Source of the DNA: SIG653 sp964509125
GTDB taxonomy: Bacteria; Bacillota; Clostridia; Oscillospirales; CAG-382
NCBI GenBank assembly: GCA_964509125.1
Contig: CAZDVZ010000009.1
Coordinates: forward strand, 1-51,295
Direction: 5' to 3'
Length of the DNA: 51,295 nt
How positions within the stretch are numbered: position 1 is the stretch's first letter; each line of letters opens with the position of its first letter. Of the stretch, positions 51,005 to 51,295 are shown in pieces. The notes under the pieces are model-generated. The model saw only the letters and a program-made list of their open reading frames with translations, was not told the DNA's origin and ran no database searches. The position numbers and the translations under genes were made by a program.

Positions 51005-51295
51005 TTATTCAAGCTCAAAAGCACCTGTATAAAGCTGATAATATATACCTTTTTCCTCAATAAGCTTTTCGTGACTACCACGCTCAATTATCTTTCCGTG
51101 ATCAAGAACCATTATTACGTCGGAATTCATTACTGTAGAAAGTCGATGAGCAATTACAAAAACAGTTCTTCCTTTCATAAGCATATCCATACCTTTTTGT
51201 ACAATAGCTTCTGTACGAGTATCAATAGAAGATGTGGCTTCGTCAAGAATCATAACAGGCGGGTCTGCAACAGCAGCTCTTGCAATAGCAATAAG
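51005..51295 (-). CDS. ABC exporter ATPase domain, C-terminal part (cut by window end)
   Basis: The 5' part lies beyond the window and the frame is open to the last base. The visible 96 residues contain the signature-motif end (IAIARA), Walker B (PPVMILDEATSSID), the D-loop, and the H-loop of VFVIAHRLST, then DVIMVLDHGKIIERGSH. This is the ATPase end of a fused ABC exporter of the MsbA/BmrA type, with no further domain after it. The stop lies 49 bases before the rhamnosidase-like gene, which may be co-transcribed. The transported substrate cannot be read from this part. Confidence 0.9.
   Translation of the reverse strand, partial: LIAIARAAVADPPVMILDEATSSIDTRTEAIVQKGMDMLMKGRTVFVIAHRLSTVMNSDVIMVLDHGKIIERGSHEKLIEEKGIYYQLYTGAFELE

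Overview
The window is 51.3 kb of a low-GC (roughly 35%) Gram-positive genome, probably a member of the Clostridia related to the Oscillospiraceae/Ruminococcaceae. This rests on AT-rich DNA with strong AGGAGG-type ribosome sites and TTGACA-N17-TATAAT promoters, a type III glutamine synthetase, a short-form HisG with HisZ, a class B sortase, RbgA, and the tig-clpP-clpX order. The taxonomy is inference. I see no rRNA, tRNA, CRISPR array, phage gene or transposase, and no gene-free stretch longer than 300 bases. It reads as ordinary, tightly packed core chromosome. Both ends cut genes (glnN on the left, an ABC exporter on the right).

Layout. 1-1728 is the 3' part of glnN. 1808-9890 (+) is one aromatic amino-acid operon, pheA-aroB-aroC-aroEK (fusion)-aroQ-aroA-tyrA-DAHP synthase. 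It encodes all seven shikimate steps plus both branches from chorismate, and ends at a bidirectional terminator. 9937-11865 (-) holds a trans-sulfuration PLP enzyme and a metallophosphoesterase, followed by a small DUF1540 gene (+). 12188-16860 (-) is rplS-lepB-rbgA-rnhB-yraN-thrC behind a clear promoter and a leader. 16931-18745 (-) is a secreted SGNH-hydrolase lipoprotein. 18774-22624 (+) has pncC, a membrane-anchored protein of unknown function, and a MinD-like ATPase paired with a catalytically degenerate methylglyoxal-synthase-like protein. 22672-30950 (+) is aspS followed by a Gld-type ABC system (ATPase, permease, GldG-like, DUF4340, lipoprotein), then a small membrane protein gene.

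31597-39281 (-) is a complete histidine operon, yerC/hisR-hisZ-G-D-C-B-H-A-F-IE, lacking only the histidinol-phosphatase. Its promoter carries a perfect 9-bp inverted repeat on the -35 box, a good candidate operator for the TrpR-like first gene. 39347-40638 (+) has ruvX and a HAD phosphatase. 40717-44738 (-) is a mixed operon of sortase B-tsaE-tsaB-rpiB-dnaC-like-rnhA. 44812-48170 (+) is the trigger factor-ClpP-ClpX protein-quality cluster. 48215-51295 (-) is an ABC exporter end, a rhamnosidase-like lipoprotein and a small lipoprotein.

The most unusual items are the MinD-like ATPase plus inactive-looking MGS domain pair, the HisR-type operator, the RbgA homologue with a broken G4 motif, a hairpin between the ribosome site and start codon of aspS, and a terminator-like hairpin whose 3' arm is the ribosome site of the next gene. 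I did not find a clear-cut new defence or mobile system.
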